NCBI GenBank assembly: GCA_003388505.1
Contig: QQVO01000010.1
Location: forward strand, 62,001-126,000
Source: Planctomycetota bacterium
GTDB lineage: Bacteria > Planctomycetota > Planctomycetia > Planctomycetales > Planctomycetaceae
DNA: 64,000 bases
Reading direction: 5' to 3'
Shown here: positions 29,158 to 37,048 of the stretch, one piece after another
Layout of the letters: every line of letters starts with the position of its first letter
Position numbering within the stretch: position 1 is the first letter of the stretch
Notes under the pieces: model-generated
Database searches by the model: none
What the model was told of the DNA's origin: nothing
Seen by the model: the letters and a program-made list of their open reading frames with translations, nothing else
Made by a program: the position numbers and the translations under genes

Positions 29158-29386
29158 TCGGAATCCCGATTACGGCGCCTCCAAAGCCCGCCGGATGCGA
29201 CGTGCGGGAAACCTTCGGCAATACCTGCCGACGAGCGACACGCACGTCCGTTACAACCGTCACAAGCCGACCGCCGTGCGAGTGGTAGCGATTGCGCGGG
29301 TTGATCCGTGTCGAACGGCGATTCCGCTTGTGCCGATAAGCGTGCGGGGAGACACGCCTGCCGACTGCTTGATGGAGGGACGTCTG

Positions 29387-29812
29387 ATGAATCGCTGTTT
29401 CGCTGCACTAGTCCTCGTCGCCTTCGCGACGATCGCTTCGGATTCCCGCGCCGACGACTGCGCGCGTCCGCCCGTGTGCTGCAAGCCGGCCGGGAGCTGT
29501 GCGACGGCGATCGAGTGCATCTACTGTTGCCGCCCTGTCGTGAAGCGTGAAACCGTCGAGAAGGAAGGTTTCGACGTAGAGTGCGAGTACATCTGCGTTC
29601 CGGGCATCAAATGGCCGTGGCAGAAGTGCTGCGAAAAGCCAAGCTGCGGGAAGGTCAAAAAGGTCCGCAAGCTCGTGAAGCGCGAGTGGGAGTGCGGCGA
29701 GAAATGCGTGTGGGAGTGGGAACTCTCCTGCTGCTGCCGGGCCGTGGATTGCAAGCCGTTCGGTCTTCAGGACCGCTGCGCCGCAGCCGCCCCCTGCGCC
29801 CCGATGCACTGA
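29387..29812 (+). CDS. Small secreted cysteine-rich protein
   Basis: 141 residues from ATG 29387, chosen because GGAGGGA lies 6 nt upstream and a signal peptide follows directly (NRCFAALVLVAFATIASDSRA). The mature part of about 117 residues has 20 cysteines, many as CC or CCC (PPVCCKP, IYCCRP, KCCEKPSC, LSCCCRA). It also has basic Lys/Arg stretches (KVKKVRKLVKREW) and aromatic residues. This is the composition of a disulfide-rich exported protein. Planctomycetes are known for proteinaceous, cysteine-rich envelopes, so a structural envelope role is plausible, but no named family was recognised. A 16-nt perfect palindrome follows the stop. The gene is monocistronic. Confidence 0.85.
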   Translation: MNRCFAALVLVAFATIASDSRADDCARPPVCCKPAGSCATAIECIYCCRPVVKRETVEKEGFDVECEYICVPGIKWPWQKCCEKPSCGKVKKVRKLVKREWECGEKCVWEWELSCCCRAVDCKPFGLQDRCAAAAPCAPMH

Positions 29813-29835
29813 TCGACTTGACCGGCGCAACGCCT

Positions 29836-29851
29836 GCCGGTTGCAACCGGC
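29836..29851. terminator. Perfect 16-nt palindrome after the cysteine-rich gene
   Basis: GCCGGTTGCAACCGGC is a perfect palindrome 23 nt downstream of the stop at 29812. Without a T-tract it is at best a factor-dependent terminator or a repeat. Similar GGCAACCGG motifs occur around 10065-10105. Confidence 0.35.
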
Positions 29852-29979
29852 GGGACTCTGCGCCTGATCGCGCGTCGCTCCCGATTCACCTGCTATACTC
29901 GAAGACCAGGCCGCAACCGGCGAATCATGGATTAACGTGAGATTTCCGGCCGGGTTCCGTCACTTCGCTGCAGAACAAG

Positions 29980-31902
29980 ATGTCGGCACAATTCGCCACG
30001 TACGCCGAGACGATCCGCCGGCTGAATGCGTCGCTGATTGCGCTGGAGGACGCGGCCCACACGGCGTCGGTCCCACCGCTGGCCGGACGCGAATGGTGGG
30101 AACTGCTGCAGCGCAAGCTCATCCCGCAGCTTTCCGACGAAGCGTACCTCGTCGTGGCGGTCGTCGGCGGAACCAACATCGGCAAGAGCGTCATCTTCAA
30201 TCATCTGGCCGGCACACAGGCCAGCGCGACCAGTCCCCTCGCCTCGGGAACCAAGCACCCGGTTTGCCTGATCTCGGAAGGCTTCGACCAGCAACACGAT
30301 CTCTCGGCCGTGTTTCCCGGCTTTCAACTGATCGAGTGGAACGACCCGGCCGCGGCGCTGGAGGAGACCGACGAGCATCGGCTGTTCTGGCGGGCCTCAC
30401 CGGACTGCCCGGACAACCTGCTGATCCTCGACACGCCCGACATCGACAGCGACGCCCGCATCAACTGGGAACGAGCCGACCACATTCGGCGCTCGGCGGA
30501 CCTGCTGATCGCGGTGCTGACGCAACAGAAATACAACGACGCAGCCGTGAAGGCGTTCTTCCGGAAGGCGGCGGAGGAAGACAAGGCGGTGATCGTCGTC
30601 TTCAACCAATGCCTGCTGCCCGAAGATGAAGAATTCTGGCCCCGCTGGCTCGACACCTTCTGTACCGAAACCCGCGTCGAGCCTGAGTGGATCTATGTCG
30701 CGCCGAACGACCGGCGGGCCGCGGAGTCGTTGAAACTGTCCTTCTTCGAGCGGAGTCGTCCCGGGACGGACGAGCCGGACGACGCGAATCGAGATTTAGC
30801 CCGCAGCCTGTTGGAAGACCTCTCGCGGCTCCGTTTCGGCGAGGTCAAGGTCCGCGCGCTGCGCGGGGCGATGCAGCACCTGGTCGATGAAACCGAGGGG
30901 GTGCCGGCCTATCTGCGGGAGATCCGGCAGGCGTGCCGGGAGTTCGCGTCGGCGGCTGAACTGCTGACCGCGAACCAACTGGCTGAAGTCAAAGAGTGGC
31001 CGACCGTGCCGAATCCGCTGCTGATCGGCGAGATTCGCACCTGGTGGCAGCAGCAGCGCACCGGATGGACCGGTCAGGTGCACGGCGCCTACAACGCACT
31101 GGGCCGAGGCCTGACCTGGCCGTTTCGGGCGGCCCGGCAGAAACTGAAGGGCGAGACCCGGTCCGCCTGGGAGATCTACCAGGAACGGGAATGGTCGGCG
31201 GTTCTCACGGCGATCGAAAAGGTCTACTCGAAGCTGACATTCCTCACGGAACTGGGCAACGACGTTCTCAAACCGCGGCTCGAACGCGCGCTGGCGGGCA
31301 CGTCCCGCAGCGCCCTGATCGAGCGAGTCCGGTCGCGGCACCGGGAACTTGACCTGCAGCAGGAGCTGCATGCTCTGGTGGCACGGGAACTGGCCGGATT
31401 TCGCGAGGAGAGCCCCCGGCATTACGAGTTCTTCCGAAGGATCGACATGGCGGCGGCGGCGGCCCGTCCGGCGACGAGCGTCATTCTGTTTGTCACGGGA
31501 TTCGCGCCGGTCGGTGAGGTGATCGCGCCGGTCGTCGCTGATTCGGCGATGCAGGGGGCGCTGCACGTTGCCGGAGACGTCGCCGGCGGCACACTGACGG
31601 CGGCCGTGGGGGACACGGTTCTGAGCGAGGGCGCCGCGAGCGGGACCGGTTACCTGGAAGCGAAATTCCGCAGGCTGCACGCCGGCTTCGCGGCGCAACG
31701 GGCCGCGTGGCTGGCCGGAATGTTGAGCGAGCATCTGCTCGGAACGCTCCCGACCGAAGTGCAGGCGGCGGCCGCGATCCCGCAATCGGAACCGTTTACG
31801 GACGTGACGCGGCTGATGGGCGAGATTCGCGAGTCGCTGGCGACGGTCCCGGCGTCGGACACCGAACCTCAAAGCACTGGTCAATCCGTATCGGCCGAGT
31901 GA
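29980..31902 (+). CDS. Large dynamin-like/YfjP-type GTPase, first of a tandem pair
   Basis: 640 residues. The GTP-binding domain has Walker A GGTNIGKS (residues 63-70), G3 as DTPD (Asp151) and a possible but degenerate G4, FNQCL, where NKxD would be expected. LTQQKY follows G3 and is shared with the next gene. Helical regions follow, with a hydrophobic segment at about 495-550 (SVILFVTGFAPVGEVIAPVV) that could insert into the membrane. The overall plan (GTPase head, helical stalk, membrane segment) is like bacterial dynamin-like proteins, though no strict family match can be claimed. The next GTPase starts 9 bp downstream, so the two are surely co-expressed, as expected for partners that form hetero-oligomers. 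Confidence 0.8.
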   Translation: MSAQFATYAETIRRLNASLIALEDAAHTASVPPLAGREWWELLQRKLIPQLSDEAYLVVAVVGGTNIGKSVIFNHLAGTQASATSPLASGTKHPVCLISEGFDQQHDLSAVFPGFQLIEWNDPAAALEETDEHRLFWRASPDCPDNLLILDTPDIDSDARINWERADHIRRSADLLIAVLTQQKYNDAAVKAFFRKAAEEDKAVIVVFNQCLLPEDEEFWPRWLDTFCTETRVEPEWIYVAPNDRRAAESLKLSFFERSRPGTDEPDDANRDLARSLLEDLSRLRFGEVKVRALRGAMQHLVDETEGVPAYLREIRQACREFASAAELLTANQLAEVKEWPTVPNPLLIGEIRTWWQQQRTGWTGQVHGAYNALGRGLTWPFRAARQKLKGETRSAWEIYQEREWSAVLTAIEKVYSKLTFLTELGNDVLKPRLERALAGTSRSALIERVRSRHRELDLQQELHALVARELAGFREESPRHYEFFRRIDMAAAAARPATSVILFVTGFAPVGEVIAPVVADSAMQGALHVAGDVAGGTLTAAVGDTVLSEGAASGTGYLEAKFRRLHAGFAAQRAAWLAGMLSEHLLGTLPTEVQAAAAIPQSEPFTDVTRLMGEIRESLATVPASDTEPQSTGQSVSAE

Positions 31903-31911
31903 AAGACTGCC

Positions 31912-33726
31912 ATGCACGAACCACAAGTGGCTCAACTCGAGATGCTGGCGCGGCTCGACCAGGCGACGTCTCGCGCCGCCGAATGGGCCGACCGCCGGAC
32001 CGCGTGGCAACCGTTGTCACAGGCCCAGACGATGGTGAAGCGCGCCCTGGGCCGCGCGGAGACGTTGCGGGTGCGGCTCGAGGCTCCGATTGTCGTCGCA
32101 ACCTTCGGTGGCACGGGAACGGGGAAGAGTTCACTGATCAACGCCATCGTCGGCGAAGAGTGCACGCAGTCGGGAAGGGAGCGGCCGACGACCCGCCGCC
32201 CGATCGTGATCGCGCATCCGAAGGCCGATCTCGAGCCGATCGGCCTGCCGCTGGACGAAGTCGAGATCGTGAGACGCGACGCCGAGATTCTCAGAGATCT
32301 GGTGCTCATTGATTGTCCCGATCCCGATACGAGCGAGACCGAGGAGGCGGGGAGCAACCTGCAACGGCTGCATGCGCTGCTCCCCTACTGCGATGTGCTG
32401 ATTTACACGTCGACGCAGCAGAAGTATCGTTCGGCGCGGGTCGCTGAGGAACTGGGCCAGGCGGCGGCCGGTTGCCGGCTGGTCTTCGTGCAGACGCATG
32501 CAGACCTCGACGAGGACGTTCGCGAAGACTGGCGGGCGCGGTTGCGCGAACACTACGAAATTCCCGACGTCTTCTTGATCGATTCGCTGCGCGGACTGCA
32601 GGAGCAACAGGCGTCACAGAGACCGAGCGGGGATCTGGCGCGGCTGCAGGACCTGCTGACCACCCAGCTTGCTGCCTCGGAACGGATGCGGGTTCGCCGC
32701 GCCAACGTCGTCGACCTGCTGTTGGGCGTGGTGGGGCGGTGCCGGGAACTGCTGCAGCCGGAGGCGCCCCGTCTGGATGACCTTGAAGAAGCCCTCGCGC
32801 AGCAGAATGCCGCGCTGAGCGAGTCGCTCTCGACGACGCTGCGCGGCGAACTGATCGGCAGCCGGCATCTGTGGGAGCGTCGGCTGCTGGCGGCCGTGAG
32901 CGCAACCTGGGGCTTCAGTCCCTTCTCGGGATTGTTGCGGCTCTACCAGGGATTGGGCGCGCTGATCGCTTCGTTCGCGCTGTTCCGGTCGCGGAGCGCG
33001 GCTCAGATGGCTCTGGTCGGCGCGATGCAGGGGGCGCGGTGGTGGTCAGGCCGCCGGGCCGAGAGGCAGGCGGAGGAGAACTTGGAGTCGGCGTTCTGCC
33101 TCGACGACGCGACCCTGCGGGAGGCGAGCCTGGTTGTGGACGGGCATCGGCGGAGCGCCGGCATGCTGCAGACGGAAGAGTCGACCCGCTCCCTGACCGA
33201 GTTGCAGGGGCGCGCTGCGCAACTGGAGCGGGATTTTCTCACCGACGCGGCGCGACGAATCGACGACGTGATCGACCGGCTGGCGCGACGCAACTCGCGG
33301 TGGTTCGTGCGGCTGTTCTACGAACTGATGTTCGCGGCTTATCTGATGTTCGTACTGTACCGGGTGGGGAAGAACTTCTTCTATGATTCGTGGATTCACG
33401 ACGCTCCCCTGCTCTCGACCGATTTCTACATTCCGGCGTTGCTGTTCTTCCTGCTATGGGCGGGGCTCCTGTTGATGGCGTTTACGCACAGGCTGCGGAG
33501 AGGACTGAACGCCGAAATCGATGAACTTGCGCGGGAGATGGTGCACCGACGCTTCGGAAGCGGGCTGTTCCCTGACCTCGAGGAGAGTTGCCGTCAGGCG
33601 CGGGGGGCTGTGATGGAACTCGACGCAATCAACGCATCGCTCGGGGCCCTGCGCGACGAGATCGCGATATCGACGGCCCTGGGCGGTCGGCGGGCTCCGG
33701 GTGCAACGGTTGTCAGTGATGTCTGA
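31912..33726 (+). CDS. Large membrane GTPase, second of a tandem pair
   Basis: 604 residues, starting 9 bp after the previous gene. Walker A GGTGTGKS (66-73), a switch-like RPTTRRP (a G2 Thr candidate), G3 DCPD (Asp134) and G4-like THAD (195-198) instead of NKxD. TSTQQKY after G3 mirrors LTQQKY of the neighbour. The central part is helical and amphipathic. Around residue 465-525 there are two clear transmembrane helices (YELMFAAYLMFVLYRVG and FYIPALLFFLLWAGLLLMAF), so this member is an integral membrane protein. The pair is best viewed as a two-subunit membrane-remodelling or stress GTPase; that function is inference. It converges with the J-like gene. Confidence 0.82.
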   Translation: MHEPQVAQLEMLARLDQATSRAAEWADRRTAWQPLSQAQTMVKRALGRAETLRVRLEAPIVVATFGGTGTGKSSLINAIVGEECTQSGRERPTTRRPIVIAHPKADLEPIGLPLDEVEIVRRDAEILRDLVLIDCPDPDTSETEEAGSNLQRLHALLPYCDVLIYTSTQQKYRSARVAEELGQAAAGCRLVFVQTHADLDEDVREDWRARLREHYEIPDVFLIDSLRGLQEQQASQRPSGDLARLQDLLTTQLAASERMRVRRANVVDLLLGVVGRCRELLQPEAPRLDDLEEALAQQNAALSESLSTTLRGELIGSRHLWERRLLAAVSATWGFSPFSGLLRLYQGLGALIASFALFRSRSAAQMALVGAMQGARWWSGRRAERQAEENLESAFCLDDATLREASLVVDGHRRSAGMLQTEESTRSLTELQGRAAQLERDFLTDAARRIDDVIDRLARRNSRWFVRLFYELMFAAYLMFVLYRVGKNFFYDSWIHDAPLLSTDFYIPALLFFLLWAGLLLMAFTHRLRRGLNAEIDELAREMVHRRFGSGLFPDLEESCRQARGAVMELDAINASLGALRDEIAISTALGGRRAPGATVVSDV

Positions 33727-33823
33727 AGCGACCTGGCACGCCGGCGAATCGCGATTTGTAATCACAGACGATTGGTCCTGAGAGCGGCCCCTCCTGGAGC
33801 TGATTTTCCGCCGCGCGGGACCG

Positions 33824-34843
33824 TCACTTCCAGTAGTTCTGCGTGACCCACCAGCCTGCAAGGCCTCCGGCGACGGCAGCGAGCGCCAGGCAGGGGAAGA
33901 AACCGAGCAGAGGGACCGTCGTCACGCCGACGTGATAGAGAATTTGCGGCAACATCGGGATGATGAGCGTCCAGCAGATGATGATGTAGCCGATCTGTTT
34001 GCGCTTGTGCTGCTCCTCGGCAGAGAGCTGATTCCAGTTTTTGCGCGGCTCTTTGCTGCGTCCCGAGGATTTCGCAGCGGCCGGTCTGGCGGTTCCGGCC
34101 GTCTGAGCGGCCGCGGCCTCGTCGCGGACTCCGGGCGCGTAGAATTTGGCGATGGCCTGATTGACGGCCCTGGGCGTGGTGATGACAGGGCGGATGGGGA
34201 CGTCGTAGCGGAGGCGGAGTTCCTCTTCGAGTTCGTGCCCCGGTTGGTCAACGCAGGCGATCAACAACCGGTCGTCATCGATGAAGAGTGGCAGAATGGA
34301 GTGCTTCTTGACGAGGGCCCGCGGAACCATGTCGAGAATGTGGTCCTCGGGAAGCATGTCTTCGAGATCGACGTAGGAGAAACCGAGCTGAATCGCGAGC
34401 GCCTGCGCCGCCGGTTCGGGACCGACGAGTTTCATCTGGACGACGGCGTCCCGTTCGGACAAACCGGTCCGGGAGGCGTAGCTTTCAACCTCTTTTTTCT
34501 GCTCCCGCGAGATGTGCTTCTGCCGGACGAGGACGTCGAGCAGGGGCATGCGTCCGAACTCGTCGCGTTGCGGCGCGAACTCGCGGCCGAGAGATTCGTC
34601 GTAATCGCGCTTCCGCTCGGGGTCGGTCAGGCAGAGCATCGCCTTGGCCATTTCGTTGAGCAGTTCCTGCGACTGCACCGAGTACTGGCCGGTGGCGTAC
34701 TTGCGAACGTGGGCGTTCAGCTTCTTATAGTGCGTGCGAATCTTTTCCGGATCGTCCTCAAACCGGACGCAGCGCAGCAGTTCGTAATGGTCCGGCGGAC
34801 GCGGACCCTCGGGGATGCCGAGCCATTCCTTGTAAACATCCAT
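33824..34843 (-). CDS. J-domain-like and MshEN membrane protein
   Basis: 339 residues. Residues 1-85 resemble a J-domain (HYELLRCVRFEDDPEKIRTHY ... AMLCLTDPERKRDYDESLG) but the diagnostic HPD tripeptide is absent; the corresponding loop reads ARKYATG-like basic sequence. Residues about 100-235 match the MshEN/GspE N-terminal fold (LLDVLVRQKHISREQKKEVE, ALAIQLGFSYVDLED, LVKKHSILPLFIDDDRLLIA), known in some proteins to bind cyclic di-GMP. A Lys/Arg-rich linker leads to two C-terminal membrane helices (IGYIIICWTLIIPMLPQILY and the LLGFFPCLALAAVAGGLAGW region). An Hsp70-family gene lies immediately upstream on the same strand, with dispersed element copy D in the spacer ending 6 nt before this ATG. 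Confidence 0.75.
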   Translation of the reverse strand: MDVYKEWLGIPEGPRPPDHYELLRCVRFEDDPEKIRTHYKKLNAHVRKYATGQYSVQSQELLNEMAKAMLCLTDPERKRDYDESLGREFAPQRDEFGRMPLLDVLVRQKHISREQKKEVESYASRTGLSERDAVVQMKLVGPEPAAQALAIQLGFSYVDLEDMLPEDHILDMVPRALVKKHSILPLFIDDDRLLIACVDQPGHELEEELRLRYDVPIRPVITTPRAVNQAIAKFYAPGVRDEAAAAQTAGTARPAAAKSSGRSKEPRKNWNQLSAEEQHKRKQIGYIIICWTLIIPMLPQILYHVGVTTVPLLGFFPCLALAAVAGGLAGWWVTQNYWK

Positions 34844-34849
34844 CAGTCG

Positions 34850-34954
34850 TTATAGCGCTTTGCAAATCAGTGTTGGCGATCTGTCTCGCGGATGCTCGTC
34901 CTCGACATTCCAAACACCGCTCGACGCGGAGACATGGTAGAGCGATTCGCTCGA
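34850..34954 (-). repeat. Dispersed ~105-bp element, copy D (inverted)
   Basis: Runs from TTATAGCGCTTTGCAA to the palindrome core GAGCGATTCGCTC (34940-34952). Compared with the other copies (GAGCAA-A-TTGCTC) the fifth pair of the stem changed from A:T to G:C on both sides, a compensatory pair of substitutions. The 22-codon frame is kept (MSPRRAVFGMSRTSIRETDRQ plus H). On the minus strand the element ends 6 nt before the ATG of the J-like gene, so it forms part of its leader. Confidence 0.9.
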
Positions 34955-35121
34955 GCGGCCTGGAAGAACTGCCTGATCAGTCTGAGTGTACGGCGAGTCC
35001 GCCAAAAAGTCTCACGAATGTCGCTCTCCATCTGCGACGACTCGTCCGGCGGCAGCAGACTGTTGCACTCCGCGTTCCGGAGGGAGGGACCGGACAAGTT
35101 CGATCAACTGGGGTCCGCCGC

Positions 35122-36699
35122 TTATTCGACTTCGTATTGCGAGGCCAACTGCTCGAACACGGAGACGCCCTCCGTATCGAGACCCTGCGCCCGGTCGATT
35201 TCGATCTGTGCTTCGGCGTTTCCCGTCAGTTCGCGGGCGTGCGCGCCGATGCGGCCGTTCTTGTCGTACTCGTAGGTGACTTCGACCGGCGATCCGGCCG
35301 GGAGATTCGGCGGCAGGTTGACGACACGGAAGTCGCCGATGGTGGTGCAGGCGTCTGGGTCGGAGGCTTCGCCTTCGAGCACGCAGATGTGCACGCGTTG
35401 CTGGTTCTGCGAGTTCGTCGCGAACCGCTGCGTCACTTTATGCGGCACGGCGGTGTTTTTGGGGACCATGATGTGGTTGATTTTCCGGGAGCGATCGTTG
35501 GGATCGGTGATCTTCACGCCGAGCGAGTGCGAGTTGACGTCGGTGGTGTTGACCGCCCGAAGCCTGTTGATAATCGCCCGTCCCAGCCGCGTGTCGCCTC
35601 CGGTCGCCCTGGCTTCCAGAATGGCGGCATGAATGCAGGCCCCCTGAGCGACGGCTTCTTCCGGGATGACGTCGCGTGAGGGTTCGCGTCCGGTGACGTC
35701 CTTGAGCATGGCTTCCACGACGGGCATGTGAGTCGACCCGCCGACCAGGACGACCTCGTCCAGTTCGCCCTTTTTCATGCCGGCCTGCTGCATCACGAGT
35801 TCCGTCGTGTCGCGCGTTCTCTGCATGAGGTCGGACGTCATTTTTTCGAAATCGCCGCGCGTCAACGCCACCGTGAGATTCTTGCCCTTGTAGTAGCAAT
35901 TGACCGGCACCTGGGCCTTGTTGCTCAGGTCGCGTTTTGCGTCCTCACACTCCTGGGTGAGGGTCATCATCGATTCCGGATTTTCACGGGGATCTTCGTT
36001 GAATTTGCGATGGAACTGCTCGGCGATGTGGTCCACAACGCGGCGGCTCCAGTCGAGGCCGCCCAGCATGACGTCGCCGTCGGTCGCCAGCACCCGGAAG
36101 GAGGTCGGCGTGTAACGGACGACCGTGACGTCGAACGTTCCTCCCCCGAGGTCGTAAACCAGGATCGTTCGCTCCTTGTTTCCGATGTCCTGCCGTCCCA
36201 GTTCGCCGCGCTGCCAGGCGTATGCGAGGGTGGCTGCGGTCGGCTCATTGATGATGTCGATGACGTTGATGCCCGCGATGCGTCCCGCATCCTGCGTGGC
36301 TTTGCGCCGCACGTCGTTGAAGTAATAGGGGACGGTGAGCACGGCATTCGTGATCGGTCCGATGGTGGCCTCGGCGTCCTGCTTGAGCTTCTTCAGGATC
36401 AACGCCGAGATGAACTCCGGCGTGAGCTTCTTGTTCTGATAGACAACGAAGAAATCCTTGTTGCCCATCTGCCGCTTGATGGCTTCCACGATGTGACTGG
36501 GATCCTCCAGCGACATCCGCTCGAAGGTCGGGCCGACAATGACTTTGCCGTCGTCGCCCAGGAGGACGACCGACGGGGTGATCGTCTTGCCGTCGGCGTT
36601 CTTGATCGAGGTGGGGTTCCCCTCGGGATCAAGCTGCGCAAGCGCAGAGTAGGTGGTGCCGAGGTCAATTCCGACGGTCTGGCCTTCCTTAATTTCCAT
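35122..36699 (-). CDS. Hsp70-family chaperone, short form
   Basis: 525 residues from the ATG at 36699-36697, preceded by GGCGAGA; a start 15 codons upstream is less likely. Actin-like ATPase motifs are all present: VGIDLGTTYS (phosphate 1), AGINVIDIINEPTAATLAYA, VYDLGGGTFDVTVV (phosphate 2) and EVVLVGGSTHMPVV (adenosine). The substrate-binding beta domain follows (SHSLGVKITDP, VLEGEASDPDACTTIGDFRV, NGRIGAHA) and the protein stops shortly after, so the C-terminal helical lid of DnaK is missing. This matches HscC/YegD-like short Hsp70s rather than the housekeeping DnaK. It is upstream of the J-like MshEN gene, suggesting a chaperone pair. A 7-bp inverted repeat (36739-36756) lies 40 bp before the start. 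Confidence 0.93.
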   Translation of the reverse strand: MEIKEGQTVGIDLGTTYSALAQLDPEGNPTSIKNADGKTITPSVVLLGDDGKVIVGPTFERMSLEDPSHIVEAIKRQMGNKDFFVVYQNKKLTPEFISALILKKLKQDAEATIGPITNAVLTVPYYFNDVRRKATQDAGRIAGINVIDIINEPTAATLAYAWQRGELGRQDIGNKERTILVYDLGGGTFDVTVVRYTPTSFRVLATDGDVMLGGLDWSRRVVDHIAEQFHRKFNEDPRENPESMMTLTQECEDAKRDLSNKAQVPVNCYYKGKNLTVALTRGDFEKMTSDLMQRTRDTTELVMQQAGMKKGELDEVVLVGGSTHMPVVEAMLKDVTGREPSRDVIPEEAVAQGACIHAAILEARATGGDTRLGRAIINRLRAVNTTDVNSHSLGVKITDPNDRSRKINHIMVPKNTAVPHKVTQRFATNSQNQQRVHICVLEGEASDPDACTTIGDFRVVNLPPNLPAGSPVEVTYEYDKNGRIGAHARELTGNAEAQIEIDRAQGLDTEGVSVFEQLASQYEVE

Positions 36700-37048
36700 C
36701 GATTCTCGCCTGTTTGCAGACTGTTGGGCCACCGGAAACGTCACGGAATCGTGACGGAGAAATTGCGTCGCCTGAGACGTGCAGTTGAAGAAACGGCGGT
36801 CGATCGGCGATGTTCACAACCGTTCTCCGGGAGCGGTTGCCGACGAGTAGTCATTCTGACGGGCGTGGAGGGGCGTTGCAAGGATGATGCCGGCCGGAAC
36901 CGGGCGGCTGCGGCATTCCGAGTGCGAGACGTCCCGCCGGTTCCCGGGCCCGTCGATTCGGACGAAATCAGCCGACTCTTGCTTGTCGAGCAGGTCTCTG
37001 TTTTGCAAGAATGCGGCCGACGGATGCTGCAGACACGGAGGTTTTGGT
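36700..37048. promoter_or_regulatory. Divergent control region hsp70 / hybrid kinase, with inverted repeat
   Basis: This 349-bp region separates the Hsp70 gene (minus) from the histidine kinase gene (plus). It contains CGTCACG-GAAT-CGTGACG (36739-36756), a perfect 7-bp inverted repeat close to the Hsp70 start, and a weaker AACCG...CGGTT stem near 36828. No CIRCE element and no clear -35/-10 pair was recognised. The repeat may be an operator or a leader hairpin. Confidence 0.45.

Noticed and set aside
35122-36699. Housekeeping dnaK
   Set aside because: The product lacks the C-terminal helical lid and is about 100 residues too short. No grpE or canonical dnaJ is adjacent, so it is better called a short Hsp70-family member.
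36700-37048. CIRCE operator for HrcA upstream of the Hsp70 gene
   Set aside because: The inverted repeat there (CGTCACG-GAAT-CGTGACG) does not match the TTAGCACTC-N9-GAGTGCTAA consensus.
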